Positions 7,443 to 15,277 of a stretch of 21,921 nt of DNA are shown here, piece after piece. This DNA is from SZUA-448 sp964602475. Lineage in GTDB: Bacteria; Bacillota; Clostridia; Lachnospirales; Lachnospiraceae. The position numbers were made by a program, and so were the translations under genes. The first letter of the stretch is position 1; each line of letters opens with the position of its first letter. A model generated the notes under the pieces. It had not been told where the DNA came from. It saw nothing but the letters and a program-made list of their open reading frames with translations, and searched no databases. The stretch is taken from positions 1 to 21,921 of the forward strand of contig CAZRRN010000046.1 of assembly GCA_964602475.1 (NCBI GenBank), written 5' to 3'.

Positions 7443-10400
7443 ATGAAGAAAATAAAACGACAATTCAGTATTGTAATATCTCTGATTATGATTGCAGTGA
7501 TGCTGCCGTTTGGAAGTCTGCAGGTGCAGGCCGCTGATGCAAAACTCTTTGATGCGACGTCAATTTCCGCAGCGGGTGTGACTGACAAGGATCCGATTGC
7601 GGAGGGAACGACCTTTGAGAATGGATTTTTTGAGATTGTCGGAACCGTAACGCAGCGTCTGAGCAGTGACGGAGCGTCAACGAAAAGTGTCGAAGTGGCT
7701 AAGGCTCTTGGTGGGGCAATTCAGTTTACAATAACGGAAACCAGCGATGTGGTAGTAGAAATGAGCAGTACCGGCGGAGCCAACGAGTCCGCAGTTGCCT
7801 TGATTAATTCAAATGATAAGACAATCCCCAATGCCGAAGGGAAGACAACGGTGGCGGCAACCGATAAGACAACCTTGACCTACACGGGTCTGGCAGTAGG
7901 AACCTATCGTGTTGTATCTCCGGAAGATGCTTCACGGGGCCGCGGAGCACGTGTATATTCGATTACAGTCAGCGCGGTAGCAGGAGGGGCTTCTGTAACA
8001 GAGAATTACCTGTTTGATTCTACAACCTTAAGTGCTGCCGGTGTAACCGATAAGGATGTGATTGCAGAGGGGACGAAATTCACAGACGGCTATTATAAAG
8101 TCGTCGGTAAGGTGACACAGCGTACCGACACTGACGGTTCTACAAAATGTATTGAAATCGAAAAGGCGCTTCTCGGAGCATTGTCCTTTACCGTTAACGG
8201 TACGGCAAATGTTACGTTGAACGTCAGCAGCACCGGCGGAACCAATACCTCCCGTGTTGCAATAATAGATGCAAACGAAAATATCATAGCCAATAATGAA
8301 GCACTTGATTCTGTATCCGGTACGGCTTCAACGATACTGACCTATACGGGTCTGAAAGCAGGAACCTATCGTGTGGTATCACCGGAGGATTCGAATTACA
8401 AGCGCGGATTCCGGCTGATTACCATCAATACCGCACAGACCTCGAGTGGGGAACAGGCGGCAAGAGCAGATTGGAGCAGTGTGGCAGCTCCACAGATTAC
8501 CGATGTGAAGGTCTCAGAAGGGAAGATAACGGTAACCTATTCCATGCTGATCGGATATGACGGAGCAGATAAAATTTCCATAACAATGAATGACCAGGAC
8601 GGTACGGAATGTGCAAGTTCTTCTTCTGCGGCTGATTCCACAAAAGGAACGATGACATTCACACCGAAAACCTCAGGAACCTACAGCTTCAGTATTACAG
8701 CCTATCGTGAGAAAGAGACTGATAAGACATCAGTAAAATCCACGGTGGATTTTGTGCTTCCGCTGAATGTACCAAGTATTGCAAATGCAACAAGTGCCGG
8801 AAACGGAAGTGTTTCGGTAGCCTGGGGTGAAGTACCGGAAGCGGAAAAATATATTGTATCCTGTAAAAAACAGAATGATGCTGAATATACTACTGCAGCG
8901 ACGGTAACAACGCTTACAGCAACTGTTACCGGGTTGACAATCGGTACGACCTATACCTTTGCTGTTCAGGCAGTCAGAGGGGGCGAGACAACCGAACGGG
9001 GGATTCTTGCTGCAACGGTATCGGCAGACGCACAAAGAGCGTGGTCCTTTGCTGCCTTCGGTGCAAGCATTAATACGACGGACAATTTTTATACCGGTAG
9101 TGCCCTTGACGGAACCGTCGGCATTTCCAGTATCAACGGAAAGGGAAAGCTGGTTCCGGCATCAACGGACGGGATTGCCTATTACTATACTACGATTGAC
9201 CCGCAGAGCCAGAATTTCAAGTTAAGCGCGACCATTACCGTGGATTCCTGGACATATTCCAACGGTCAGGACGGATTTGGTATGCTGGTCGCCGATGCGG
9301 TGGGTGTCAATGGTGATGGGAGTACCTTCTGGAACAACTCCTATTCAGCCTTTGTTTCGAAAGTAGAATATTACTGGGACAGCACGAACTGGTGTGTTTC
9401 TGATACCGGAAGCAAAAAGGTCAGCATGAAGCTTGGCGTCGGAGCACAGGCAAAGCTTGGAGTAACTGCGGAGCTGATTGCGAATGATTCGGTTAACACC
9501 AATGATTTTGCAACCAACATTTTTTCTTCGACAATGACAACACTTGAGACCAGCCAGAAGGATACGGCGGCAACCTATAATATTATCGGAAACTGTACGA
9601 ACCCTCCGGAAGGAACGGTAGCAGAGAGCAGTCTGCTGACGACCTTCAAATTTACAATAGAGCGCAATAATACCGGCTATATTGTAAGCTATACCGATGG
9701 AAGTGGGAAGACTACTTCGAAGAAGTATTATGATCTTGAGCGGAATTCTCTGACGCAGATTGATAAGGACAACATTTATGTTGGATTCTTTGCGGCAAGA
9801 AATGCATCGATTACCGTTACCGATATCGAGCTTACGACCTCGGATCCGGCAACGGATGCCCCGGCAGAAGAAATCGAAGTTACAACAGTGATTCCGGCGG
9901 TTACGATTCAGGCAGCGAAAGCGACCGGTAATGAAGAGCTGGAGATTCTGGTATATACCAATGCAGACGGAACGATTACAATTACCAGCTCAAACGGCGA
10001 TACTCTGGCGGCTTACGCTAAAGTGACGGCGGGGACCTATTCACACTATACAACTTCACTTGCCATAGGAACTAACACAATCACGGCGAAATTTACACCG
10101 GATAAGAACTACAAACCGAGTGAATACGAGGTGCTGTCGAGCTACGAACAGATTCAGTACCAGCACGAAGTAGTGCGGAAGGTATTTGAACAGGATGTGA
10201 TCTATGTATCGCCAAAGTTCATTCCCGATTCGTCAACCGGTGCAACCGGTGCCGGAACAAAAGAAGACCCGACAGACATCATTACTGCTGTAAAATACGC
10301 AACGGCAGGTCAGATCATTCTTCTTGACGGTGGAGAATACCTGCTGTCCGGCACGGTCAGAGTCGAAAGAGGCAATGACGGTACGGCGGAGGAGCCAATC

Positions 10401-11729
10401 TACATGATGGCAAACCCGGAAGCGGAAAAACGTCCGATACTGAATTTCCAAGGACTTTGTTCCGGTATGGTACTCGGTGGAGATTACTGGATCTTTGATG
10501 GATTTGATGTAACCCTGTCAAAGGATGGTCAGAAAGGAATCCAGCTTTCAGGGAATAACTGTATTCTTCAGAATGTCAACGCATATTATAACGGAAATAC
10601 AGGAATCCAGATCAGCCGGTACAATTCTAATGACACCTTTGAAGACTGGCCGGCCAATAATCTGATTCTCAATTGTACCTCCTATGGTAATGCCGATTCC
10701 GGTTATGAAGATGCAGACGGTTTTGCGGCAAAGCTAACAGTAGGAGAAGGAAACGTATTTGACGGCTGCATCTCGTACAATAATGCAGATGACGGCTGGG
10801 ATATGTATGCAAAGGTTGAAACCGGTCCGATCGGTGTGGTTATCATAAAGAATTGTGTAGCTTACGCAAACGGAATCCTGCCGGATGGAACCATCGGCGG
10901 CAATGGAAATGGATTTAAGCTTGGAGGAGAAAGCATCAGCGGATATCATCAGGTAATCAACTGTGTTGCCTATGATAACAAGTCCAAGGGAATAGATTCC
11001 AACAGCTGTCCGGATATCCAGGTAACAAATTGTACCTCCTTTAACAACGGAAGCTACAATGTTGCACTTTATACCAGCAATGCAGTCAATACCGATTATT
11101 CTGTTAACGGGCTGATTACATACCGTACTGAGAATATGGGCGAAGGTGAACAGCTGAAGCCGAAAGGGACGCAGGATACCGCAAAGCTTTACGGAACCGG
11201 TAATTTTTATTATAATAAAGCGACCCAGACCAGTACGAACAGTGAAGGGACAGCAGTTGCTGCAGACTGGTTCGAAAATCTGGATACATCGACAAAGCTG
11301 ACCAGAAATTCTGACGGAACGATTAATATGAACGGTCTGCTTGTACTGACTGCAAATGCGCCCGCCCTTTCCGGAGCGGTAATCGGGGGAACGAAAACTA
11401 ACGATTATACCGAGGTGGTAACGAAAGCACAGGAGAAAGCAGAAGATGCAGAACCGATTCCTACAAAAGCAGAGGCTACTGCGGCACCGGATCCGACAAC
11501 AGCCGATAATGCGGAAACTGATCCGCAGGTAACGAAGGAAGCGGGCAATGCAGAGCCGACGTCGTCTGCGAACGTGACAACAGCACCGGTTACCGGAAGT
11601 GACGGGGAGCAGGACAATAAAAGCAATACTGTTCTGATTGTTATTATCATTTCCATTGCTGTGCTTGCAGCGGCAGCTGTCGGATTTGTTATTATCTATA
11701 AGAAGAAAGGTACAAAGAAAGCTGAGTAA
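7443..11729 (+). CDS. Membrane-anchored multidomain pectate lyase, PL9 family
   Basis: A 1428-residue surface enzyme predicted to cleave polygalacturonate by calcium-dependent beta-elimination. Signal peptide 1-30 (cut after V-Q-A). Two homologous modules begin L-F-D-[AS]-T at 35 and 190. Two fibronectin-III-like domains cover ~350-440 and 442-526, and a LamG-like module ~530-800. The right-handed beta-helix is at ~919-1310. The Pel9A calcium site is preserved as D1092, D1116, D1117 and D1120 (A-D-D-G-W-D), with D1092 24 residues before D1116 as in Pel9A, and the catalytic lysine as K1159 in G-N-G-F-K-L-G-G. A Thr/Pro/Glu-rich linker precedes a transmembrane segment (1397-1419) and a basic tail, so the enzyme is held outside. 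GGAG lies 5 bases before the ATG. It pairs functionally with the CE8 enzyme upstream. Confidence 0.92.
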   Translation: MKKIKRQFSIVISLIMIAVMLPFGSLQVQAADAKLFDATSISAAGVTDKDPIAEGTTFENGFFEIVGTVTQRLSSDGASTKSVEVAKALGGAIQFTITETSDVVVEMSSTGGANESAVALINSNDKTIPNAEGKTTVAATDKTTLTYTGLAVGTYRVVSPEDASRGRGARVYSITVSAVAGGASVTENYLFDSTTLSAAGVTDKDVIAEGTKFTDGYYKVVGKVTQRTDTDGSTKCIEIEKALLGALSFTVNGTANVTLNVSSTGGTNTSRVAIIDANENIIANNEALDSVSGTASTILTYTGLKAGTYRVVSPEDSNYKRGFRLITINTAQTSSGEQAARADWSSVAAPQITDVKVSEGKITVTYSMLIGYDGADKISITMNDQDGTECASSSSAADSTKGTMTFTPKTSGTYSFSITAYREKETDKTSVKSTVDFVLPLNVPSIANATSAGNGSVSVAWGEVPEAEKYIVSCKKQNDAEYTTAATVTTLTATVTGLTIGTTYTFAVQAVRGGETTERGILAATVSADAQRAWSFAAFGASINTTDNFYTGSALDGTVGISSINGKGKLVPASTDGIAYYYTTIDPQSQNFKLSATITVDSWTYSNGQDGFGMLVADAVGVNGDGSTFWNNSYSAFVSKVEYYWDSTNWCVSDTGSKKVSMKLGVGAQAKLGVTAELIANDSVNTNDFATNIFSSTMTTLETSQKDTAATYNIIGNCTNPPEGTVAESSLLTTFKFTIERNNTGYIVSYTDGSGKTTSKKYYDLERNSLTQIDKDNIYVGFFAARNASITVTDIELTTSDPATDAPAEEIEVTTVIPAVTIQAAKATGNEELEILVYTNADGTITITSSNGDTLAAYAKVTAGTYSHYTTSLAIGTNTITAKFTPDKNYKPSEYEVLSSYEQIQYQHEVVRKVFEQDVIYVSPKFIPDSSTGATGAGTKEDPTDIITAVKYATAGQIILLDGGEYLLSGTVRVERGNDGTAEEPIYMMANPEAEKRPILNFQGLCSGMVLGGDYWIFDGFDVTLSKDGQKGIQLSGNNCILQNVNAYYNGNTGIQISRYNSNDTFEDWPANNLILNCTSYGNADSGYEDADGFAAKLTVGEGNVFDGCISYNNADDGWDMYAKVETGPIGVVIIKNCVAYANGILPDGTIGGNGNGFKLGGESISGYHQVINCVAYDNKSKGIDSNSCPDIQVTNCTSFNNGSYNVALYTSNAVNTDYSVNGLITYRTENMGEGEQLKPKGTQDTAKLYGTGNFYYNKATQTSTNSEGTAVAADWFENLDTSTKLTRNSDGTINMNGLLVLTANAPALSGAVIGGTKTNDYTEVVTKAQEKAEDAEPIPTKAEATAAPDPTTADNAETDPQVTKEAGNAEPTSSANVTTAPVTGSDGEQDNKSNTVLIVIIISIAVLAAAAVGFVIIYKKKGTKKAE

Positions 11730-11747
11730 GCAATACCGATTGTAATT

Positions 11748-11791
11748 AAAGTCCCAAAGCAAAGGAAACAGATGCTTTGGGACTTTTCTTT
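11748..11791 (+). terminator. Rho-independent terminator after the pectate lyase gene
   Basis: A perfect 13-bp stem (11748-11760 with 11774-11786), 13-base loop and a TTTTCTTT tail follow the stop codon by 18 bases. This is the clearest terminator in the window and marks the end of the pectin gene pair. Confidence 0.85.
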
Positions 11792-11929
11792 GCAGATCAT
11801 TTAGTCGTTCTTTCTTCCTTCCTTGCTTGGCGTGACATTACGATCGCATTTGAAGTTGAAGCAGGAAGCACGTGACCTTAGATATTAGTAGTTCACATAT
11901 GCAAGAACCTATGAAGTTAGAAAAGTGCC

Positions 11930-11958
11930 TTGACGTTATAAAAAGGATAGGCTATACT
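11930..11958 (+). promoter_or_regulatory. SigA-type promoter of the DUF1858 leader
   Basis: TTGACG (11930-11935) and TATACT (11953-11958) are separated by 17 bases. Transcription should begin near 11965, giving a leader of about 130 bases before the DUF1858 start codon. The preceding 11792-11929 interval shows nothing I can support. Confidence 0.75.
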
Positions 11959-11983
11959 GCTAAAGAACAGAAAAGAGGTTTTT

Positions 11984-12093
11984 ATGGAGGTGAATAGTGT
12001 GAAAGATGAACCTTTCACACGCAGATTTGTGCCTGCGCGGTGCTTGACACAAAGTCTGTTATGCGCAAAAGCCGCGCAGAAATGGAGATTACA
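11984..12093 (+). promoter_or_regulatory. Structured 5' leader of the DUF1858 gene
   Basis: Three mutually arranged helices can be drawn. A perfect 9-bp stem GTGTGAAAG/CTTTCACAC (11997-12005 with 12012-12020). A GCAGA-TTTGTG element pairing with CACAAA-G-TCTG further on. And CTGCGCGG (12033-12040), exactly complementary to CCGCGCAG (12072-12079), which ends just four bases before the GGAG ribosome site (12084-12087). Translation of the overlapping small ORF would melt the second and third helices, so the layout fits leader-dependent control of the downstream gene. I do not recognise a known riboswitch class. Confidence 0.45.
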
Positions 12094-12097
12094 ATGA
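11999..12097 (+). CDS. Small leader ORF (32 codons) overlapping the DUF1858 start by ATGA
   Basis: GTG at 11999 follows a very strong GGAGGTGA site (11987-11994) and opens a 32-codon frame; an in-frame ATG at 11984 with AGAGG upstream would give 37 codons. The frame stops at TGA 12095-12097, overlapping the ATG (12094) of the DUF1858 gene as ATGA, the classic arrangement for translational coupling. The peptide is basic with two cysteines (R-C-L-T-Q and L-C-A-K) and no recognisable domain. It may be a functional small protein or a leader whose translation opens the downstream ribosome site. Its product is unproven; the strong ribosome site and the exact overlap are the evidence. Confidence 0.5.
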   Translation: MKDEPFTRRFVPARCLTQSLLCAKAAQKWRLQ

Positions 12098-12294
12098 AAA
12101 TAACAAAAACAATGACAATCGGTGAAATTCTGCGTGTTGATCAGAATCTGATTCCGATTCTGATGGAATCCGGAATGCACTGTCTCGGCTGCCCTTCTGC
12201 ACAGGCAGAATCGCTTGAGGAAGCAGCGATGGTTCACGGAATCGACTGTGATGCACTGGTTGAAAAGATGAATCAGTTTCTTTCGGCAGAGTAA
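12094..12294 (+). CDS. DUF1858 / redox-disulfide domain protein
   Basis: A 66-residue cytosolic protein that is essentially a single DUF1858 domain (the hybrid-cluster-protein-associated redox disulfide family). The pattern M-T-I-G-E-I-L, then G-M-H-C-L-G-C-P-S, then S-L-E-E-A-A-M-V-H-G is diagnostic. C30 and C33 form the C-x2-C pair, with another cysteine at 52. Family members are thought to act in redox or metal-cluster chemistry of anaerobes, but the exact reaction is unknown. ATG 12094 was chosen because GGAG (12084-12087) is correctly spaced; an upstream in-frame GTG at 12040 lacks a ribosome site. It is preceded by the overlapping leader ORF. Confidence 0.9.
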   Translation: MKITKTMTIGEILRVDQNLIPILMESGMHCLGCPSAQAESLEEAAMVHGIDCDALVEKMNQFLSAE

Positions 12295-12339
12295 GCACTT
12301 CAAATTCGGGAGAAAACGAAGCAATCAAGTGGAGTAAAA

Positions 12340-12390
12340 GGGACTGTCATACCGGCTGGTCGAACTCAGCAGTGTGACAGTCCCTTGATT
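12340..12390 (+). terminator. Terminator-like hairpin after the DUF1858 gene
   Basis: GGGACTGTCA (12340-12349) pairs perfectly with TGACAGTCCC (12375-12384). An outer AATCAAG (12322-12328) can pair with CTTGATT (12384-12390), competing for one base. The tail TTGATTTATC is only moderately T-rich. Confidence 0.65.
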
Positions 12391-12409
12391 TATCATTGAT
12401 AAAATGCTC

Positions 12410-12437
12410 CAATCAGGCGTCGTATAGCGCTTGATTG
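12410..12437 (-). terminator. Terminator of mecA
   Basis: Read on the minus strand, CAATCAAGCG (12437-12428) and CGCCTGATTG (12419-12410) form a 10-bp stem with one G-U pair and an 8-base loop, two bases beyond the mecA stop codon, followed by GAGCATTTTA. The T-tract is short. Confidence 0.55.
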
Positions 12438-12439
12438 TA

Positions 12440-13219
12440 TTATCCAAGCTTTGAAAGATGCTGAATTGCAGAAGCAAGAATTACAGCTTCATAATGCTCT
12501 TCATAGTAGGAGATACTTGCATAGGTGGTGCGTTCGGTTCTGCCATAGTCGGACAGAATGTTACAAACCTTGTTGAATTCCTCTGCGGTATGATCTGACA
12601 TATGAACTACCAGATAATAGCAGTTGGCATGTGAATCACGAAAAAGAGTATTCTCGCCAGAATAAAACGGAGCGATGACCGCAGCCACATTTCTTACCTC
12701 CTGAAATGAGCGGAACGAATAGACCTTGGTCAAAGAGGTCTGAACAGATACAAGATCCTCTGCCGATGGAATGGAAGCGGTTATACTTTCACTGTCCGCT
12801 TCGACAGAAGGTGATTTATGGTTATCCGGACTGAACTTTCCGAGCAGTTCTTCAAGGTGTTCAAAGCAATTAAGAATCTCATCTGCATAAGCCGGATTCT
12901 CCGGTTCTTCCTCCTGCTGTTCTTTTGCGCTAAACGGAGTGAAGTTGGAAAATCTGGTATCCAGCTCTTCAGGATCCTCAACCTTGGTTACCAAAAGAAT
13001 CAGACATTCAGGAGATACGGGAATAGCTTCTATCATCAGGGGAATATCGTCTGCTTCAAAACCAAACTCACAATTAGCCTGCTGCATCATATCTTGAAAC
13101 AGTGCTTTTGCTTTTTCTGTACCATACGCCAGTTCACTGATCTTTAGCTGACGAGAGGCGAGATCTTCCCGGTTCAGAGTACACCTAATCTGGTTATCAC
13201 TGATCTTTTCAATTTTCAT
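12440..13219 (-). CDS. mecA: Adaptor protein MecA
   Basis: A 259-residue regulatory adaptor that delivers substrates to the ClpC-ClpP protease. Its N-terminal domain (M-K-I-E-K-I-S-D-N-Q-I-R-C-T-L, ~1-80) binds substrates and its C-terminal domain (~160-259), with Y-S-F-R-S-F, Y-Y-L-V-V and the closing A-I-Q-H-L, binds ClpC. Between them is a variable acidic linker rich in Glu, as is usual for the family. The ATG at 13219 follows a near-perfect GGGAGGTGAT site. A strong SigA-type promoter lies upstream. The gene is single and divergent from the kinase gene. In Bacilli MecA controls competence and spore development regulators; targets in this organism are unknown. Confidence 0.9.
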   Translation of the reverse strand: MKIEKISDNQIRCTLNREDLASRQLKISELAYGTEKAKALFQDMMQQANCEFGFEADDIPLMIEAIPVSPECLILLVTKVEDPEELDTRFSNFTPFSAKEQQEEEPENPAYADEILNCFEHLEELLGKFSPDNHKSPSVEADSESITASIPSAEDLVSVQTSLTKVYSFRSFQEVRNVAAVIAPFYSGENTLFRDSHANCYYLVVHMSDHTAEEFNKVCNILSDYGRTERTTYASISYYEEHYEAVILASAIQHLSKLG

Positions 13220-13291
13220 AAGATCACCTCCCTTTCTTAAAATATCGGTAATGATCGAAAGAACATAGTCTGCGCTTTTAACGTATAAGCA

Positions 13292-13320
13292 AGTATACCT
13301 TGAAAGAAACGATAAGTCAA
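13292..13320 (-). promoter_or_regulatory. SigA-type promoter of mecA
   Basis: On the minus strand TTGACT (13320-13315) and TATACT (13297-13292) are separated by 17 bases, about 70 bases before the mecA start. Confidence 0.75.
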
Positions 13321-13415
13321 CAAAATATTAGTTAAATTTTTATGAGAAAAGCAAGGTAAATCGAGGAAATCTTCTATGCCGGTATGGTAAAAGCAGCCAA
13401 TTATAATACAGTTAT

Positions 13416-13432
13416 TTCGTGAGAATCACGAA
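13416..13432. promoter_or_regulatory. Inverted repeat upstream of the kinase promoter
   Basis: TTCGTGA (13416-13422) and TCACGAA (13426-13432) form a perfect 7-bp inverted repeat with a 3-base spacer. It ends 11 bases before the -35 of the kinase promoter, a position suited to an activator or to a repressor. Confidence 0.5.
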
Positions 13433-13442
13433 TGGAAAAATA

Positions 13443-13471
13443 TTGCAAATATTACAAATATCGACTATAAT
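13443..13471 (+). promoter_or_regulatory. SigA-type promoter of the kinase gene
   Basis: TTGCAA (13443-13448), a 17-base spacer and a consensus TATAAT (13466-13471). The 60-base leader can fold: GCTGC (13479-13483) with GCAGC (13521-13525), enclosing CCGG (13498-13501) with CCGG (13510-13513). Confidence 0.75.
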
Positions 13472-13537
13472 AACATCAGCTGCGAAAGAAAATGTAACCG
13501 GATATTCTGCCGGCATATTTGCAGCGGAAAGGAGAAG

Positions 13538-14911
13538 ATGGAACAGCAACTATGGTTTGACAAATACCGTCCGGTTTCGGTACTGTCCTTCTTTGGACAT
13601 ACTGAGGTGTTTCTGACAGAGCACATCATACTTCAGGAACTCCGTGTCATTAAGCGGGTTTGCCTTTCCTCCGGGAATACGGAGGAGCTGCGACAGGAAG
13701 CGGAACAGATGAAGAAGCTTCGTCATCCATGCATTCCTCGTCTGCTAGATCTTGAACAGGATGATACTTATCTTTATCTTGTTGAGGAGTATATGGAAGG
13801 TGAGACACTTAGGGAGTATCTTCAGAACAGTGGTCCGATGGAGATAACGGAACTGGTTGATTTTTCACGTCAGCTCTGCAATCTGGTGGACTATCTGCAT
13901 CATGCGGCAGGTGGAATAATTCACGGGGATCTGCATCCCGGAAATGTTATCGTCTCCGGGGAGCATCCGGTACTGATTGATCTTGGAGCAGCATTTTCAA
14001 GCGGTGATTGCGGAAAATGCCGGGATTCTTTCGGAACTCGAGGATTTTGCGCGCCAGAGCTCTCGGAAAATGAACGGAGAGATGAGCGGACTGACATTTA
14101 CTCGCTCGGCTGTTTAATCCAGTATATGCAGTCAGGAGGAAAAGAGAACCGTTCCGTAACCCGGAGTATTTTCAGTAAAAGAACAGACCGAAGGCTGAAA
14201 GGTATTATTGAACGGTGTACGGAGCGTATCCCGGCAAAAAGATACCGCTATGCGGACGAAGTCAGCTGTGCACTGGCGAAGCTGTCTGTTTCGAAGCAGG
14301 AAACCGGTGATACGTCAAACCGGGGCAGAACAGGAAGACCTAAGGGGGTAAGAACAATCGGTTTAATTGGAACTCACCGCTCGGCGGGTGTAACGCATAC
14401 TGCGCTGCAGCTCGCAGTCTATCTCCACAGAGTCTGTCACAGAAAAGTTGCCGTCATCGAGTTGAGCGGACATGGTGATCTGCGCTGTTACCGCAAAGCA
14501 GGTGATGACGAAAGAACGTCCCCCTGTCGGAAATCCGGTATAGATATTTATCCGGATGCAGACAGTCTGCTGGCAGGGACGATTAGGAACGGTCCATATG
14601 ATGACTGTATCTATGATCTTGGGAATCACCTCGCCGAAAGAGAACAGGAGCTGGTGCGATGTGATATTAAACTGATTCTTACGGACTCTGCGGACTGGCA
14701 TAATAAAAGCCGTGAGATGATAGAGATCCTCGAACATAGAATCGGATACTGGAACAGCTGGTGGGTTCTTTTGAATTACTCACGGTCGGACAGTCTCTAT
14801 GCATGGAAATCTGCGGCAATGCGCGCAGAATGCCTTGCTTATTCACCGGATCCGTTTCGCCTTACGGAGCAGGGAAAGAACCTGTTCCGCCGGATAATTA
14901 CTACCTTCTAG
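13538..14911 (+). CDS. Ser/Thr protein kinase fused to a ParA-like P-loop domain
   Basis: A 457-residue soluble protein with two parts. Residues ~10-250 are a Hanks-type kinase: lysine K39 (V-I-K), alpha-C glutamate near E54, catalytic loop H-G-D-L-H-P-G-N with D131 and N136, D-L-G at 148-150 in place of DFG, and A-P-E at 172-174 after G-T-R-G-F. The glycine loop is not obvious. After a basic linker (~255-270), residues ~271-457 resemble a MinD/ParA-type nucleotide-binding fold: G-T-H-R-S-A-G-V-T-H-T-A at 278-289 sits where a deviant Walker A would be, but the usual lysines are absent, so nucleotide hydrolysis is doubtful. Y-D-L-G at 359-362 may be the Walker-B strand. There is no transmembrane or PASTA region, unlike PrkC. 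AGGAG precedes the ATG. Targets are unknown. Confidence 0.8.
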   Translation: MEQQLWFDKYRPVSVLSFFGHTEVFLTEHIILQELRVIKRVCLSSGNTEELRQEAEQMKKLRHPCIPRLLDLEQDDTYLYLVEEYMEGETLREYLQNSGPMEITELVDFSRQLCNLVDYLHHAAGGIIHGDLHPGNVIVSGEHPVLIDLGAAFSSGDCGKCRDSFGTRGFCAPELSENERRDERTDIYSLGCLIQYMQSGGKENRSVTRSIFSKRTDRRLKGIIERCTERIPAKRYRYADEVSCALAKLSVSKQETGDTSNRGRTGRPKGVRTIGLIGTHRSAGVTHTALQLAVYLHRVCHRKVAVIELSGHGDLRCYRKAGDDERTSPCRKSGIDIYPDADSLLAGTIRNGPYDDCIYDLGNHLAEREQELVRCDIKLILTDSADWHNKSREMIEILEHRIGYWNSWWVLLNYSRSDSLYAWKSAAMRAECLAYSPDPFRLTEQGKNLFRRIITTF

Positions 14912-15277
14912 GGACGCATACCACGGCCTCCCTATCCAAAAGCAAACTGCATTTTTCTTTTCTGCTGCGCCTTGTTGTCCCTCAAACTATAAGGAGCTCG
15001 TATTCTGACTGACGGCGGAGAGGAGAGATGCAGTTTGTCTTTTGTTCTGTCATTCCGCCACTTTCGGTAAAAATATAGTGACGTGAAATAAGGAATGTGG
15101 TACAATAAAACAAATCATAAATGGCTTCAGACAAGCTGTGATGCGACTTCGGACACGCATAAGAGCATGCGAATAAAGAACGATCTAATGAAACGTTTAC
15201 ATTGCTGCTGTCATTTACGACTGCAGAAGATGGTAATAATAAAAAGTGCACCGGATAGGAGTAGGAGAACTTTATCG
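14912..15277. other. Intergenic region with long-range inverted repeat and a tiny ORF
   Basis: CAAACTGCAT (14943-14952) and ATGCAGTTTG (15028-15037) are perfect 10-bp complements with a 75-base loop; the right arm is followed by TCTTTTGTTC. GGCGGA (15014-15019) can pair with TCCGCC (15054-15059). GGAGAGGAGAG precedes ATG 15028, which opens a 16-codon frame ending at 15078. These may be a terminator or attenuator for the kinase transcript. The 15107-15277 part is the probable leader of the GH18 gene, with no further feature I can support. Confidence 0.35.
15078..15106 (+). promoter_or_regulatory. Candidate promoter of the GH18-amidase pair
   Basis: GTGACG (15078-15083), a 17-base spacer and TACAAT (15101-15106). 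Transcription would start near 15113, which is downstream of the earliest ATG of the reading frame (15095) and argues for the internal start at 15278. Confidence 0.6.

Noticed and set aside
10734..11762. 342-codon open frame on the minus strand opposite the pectate lyase
   Set aside because: The protein is Cys/Arg/Ile-rich low-quality sequence mirroring lyase codons, without a ribosome site; a shadow frame.
11965..12093. Known riboswitch in the DUF1858 leader
   Set aside because: No conserved core of a class I can recognise was found; only generic stems and the overlapping ORF.
15095..15277. N-terminal extension of the GH18 protein to ATG 15095
   Set aside because: No ribosome site, Cys/His/Arg-rich sequence unlike an export signal, and the candidate promoter lies within it.
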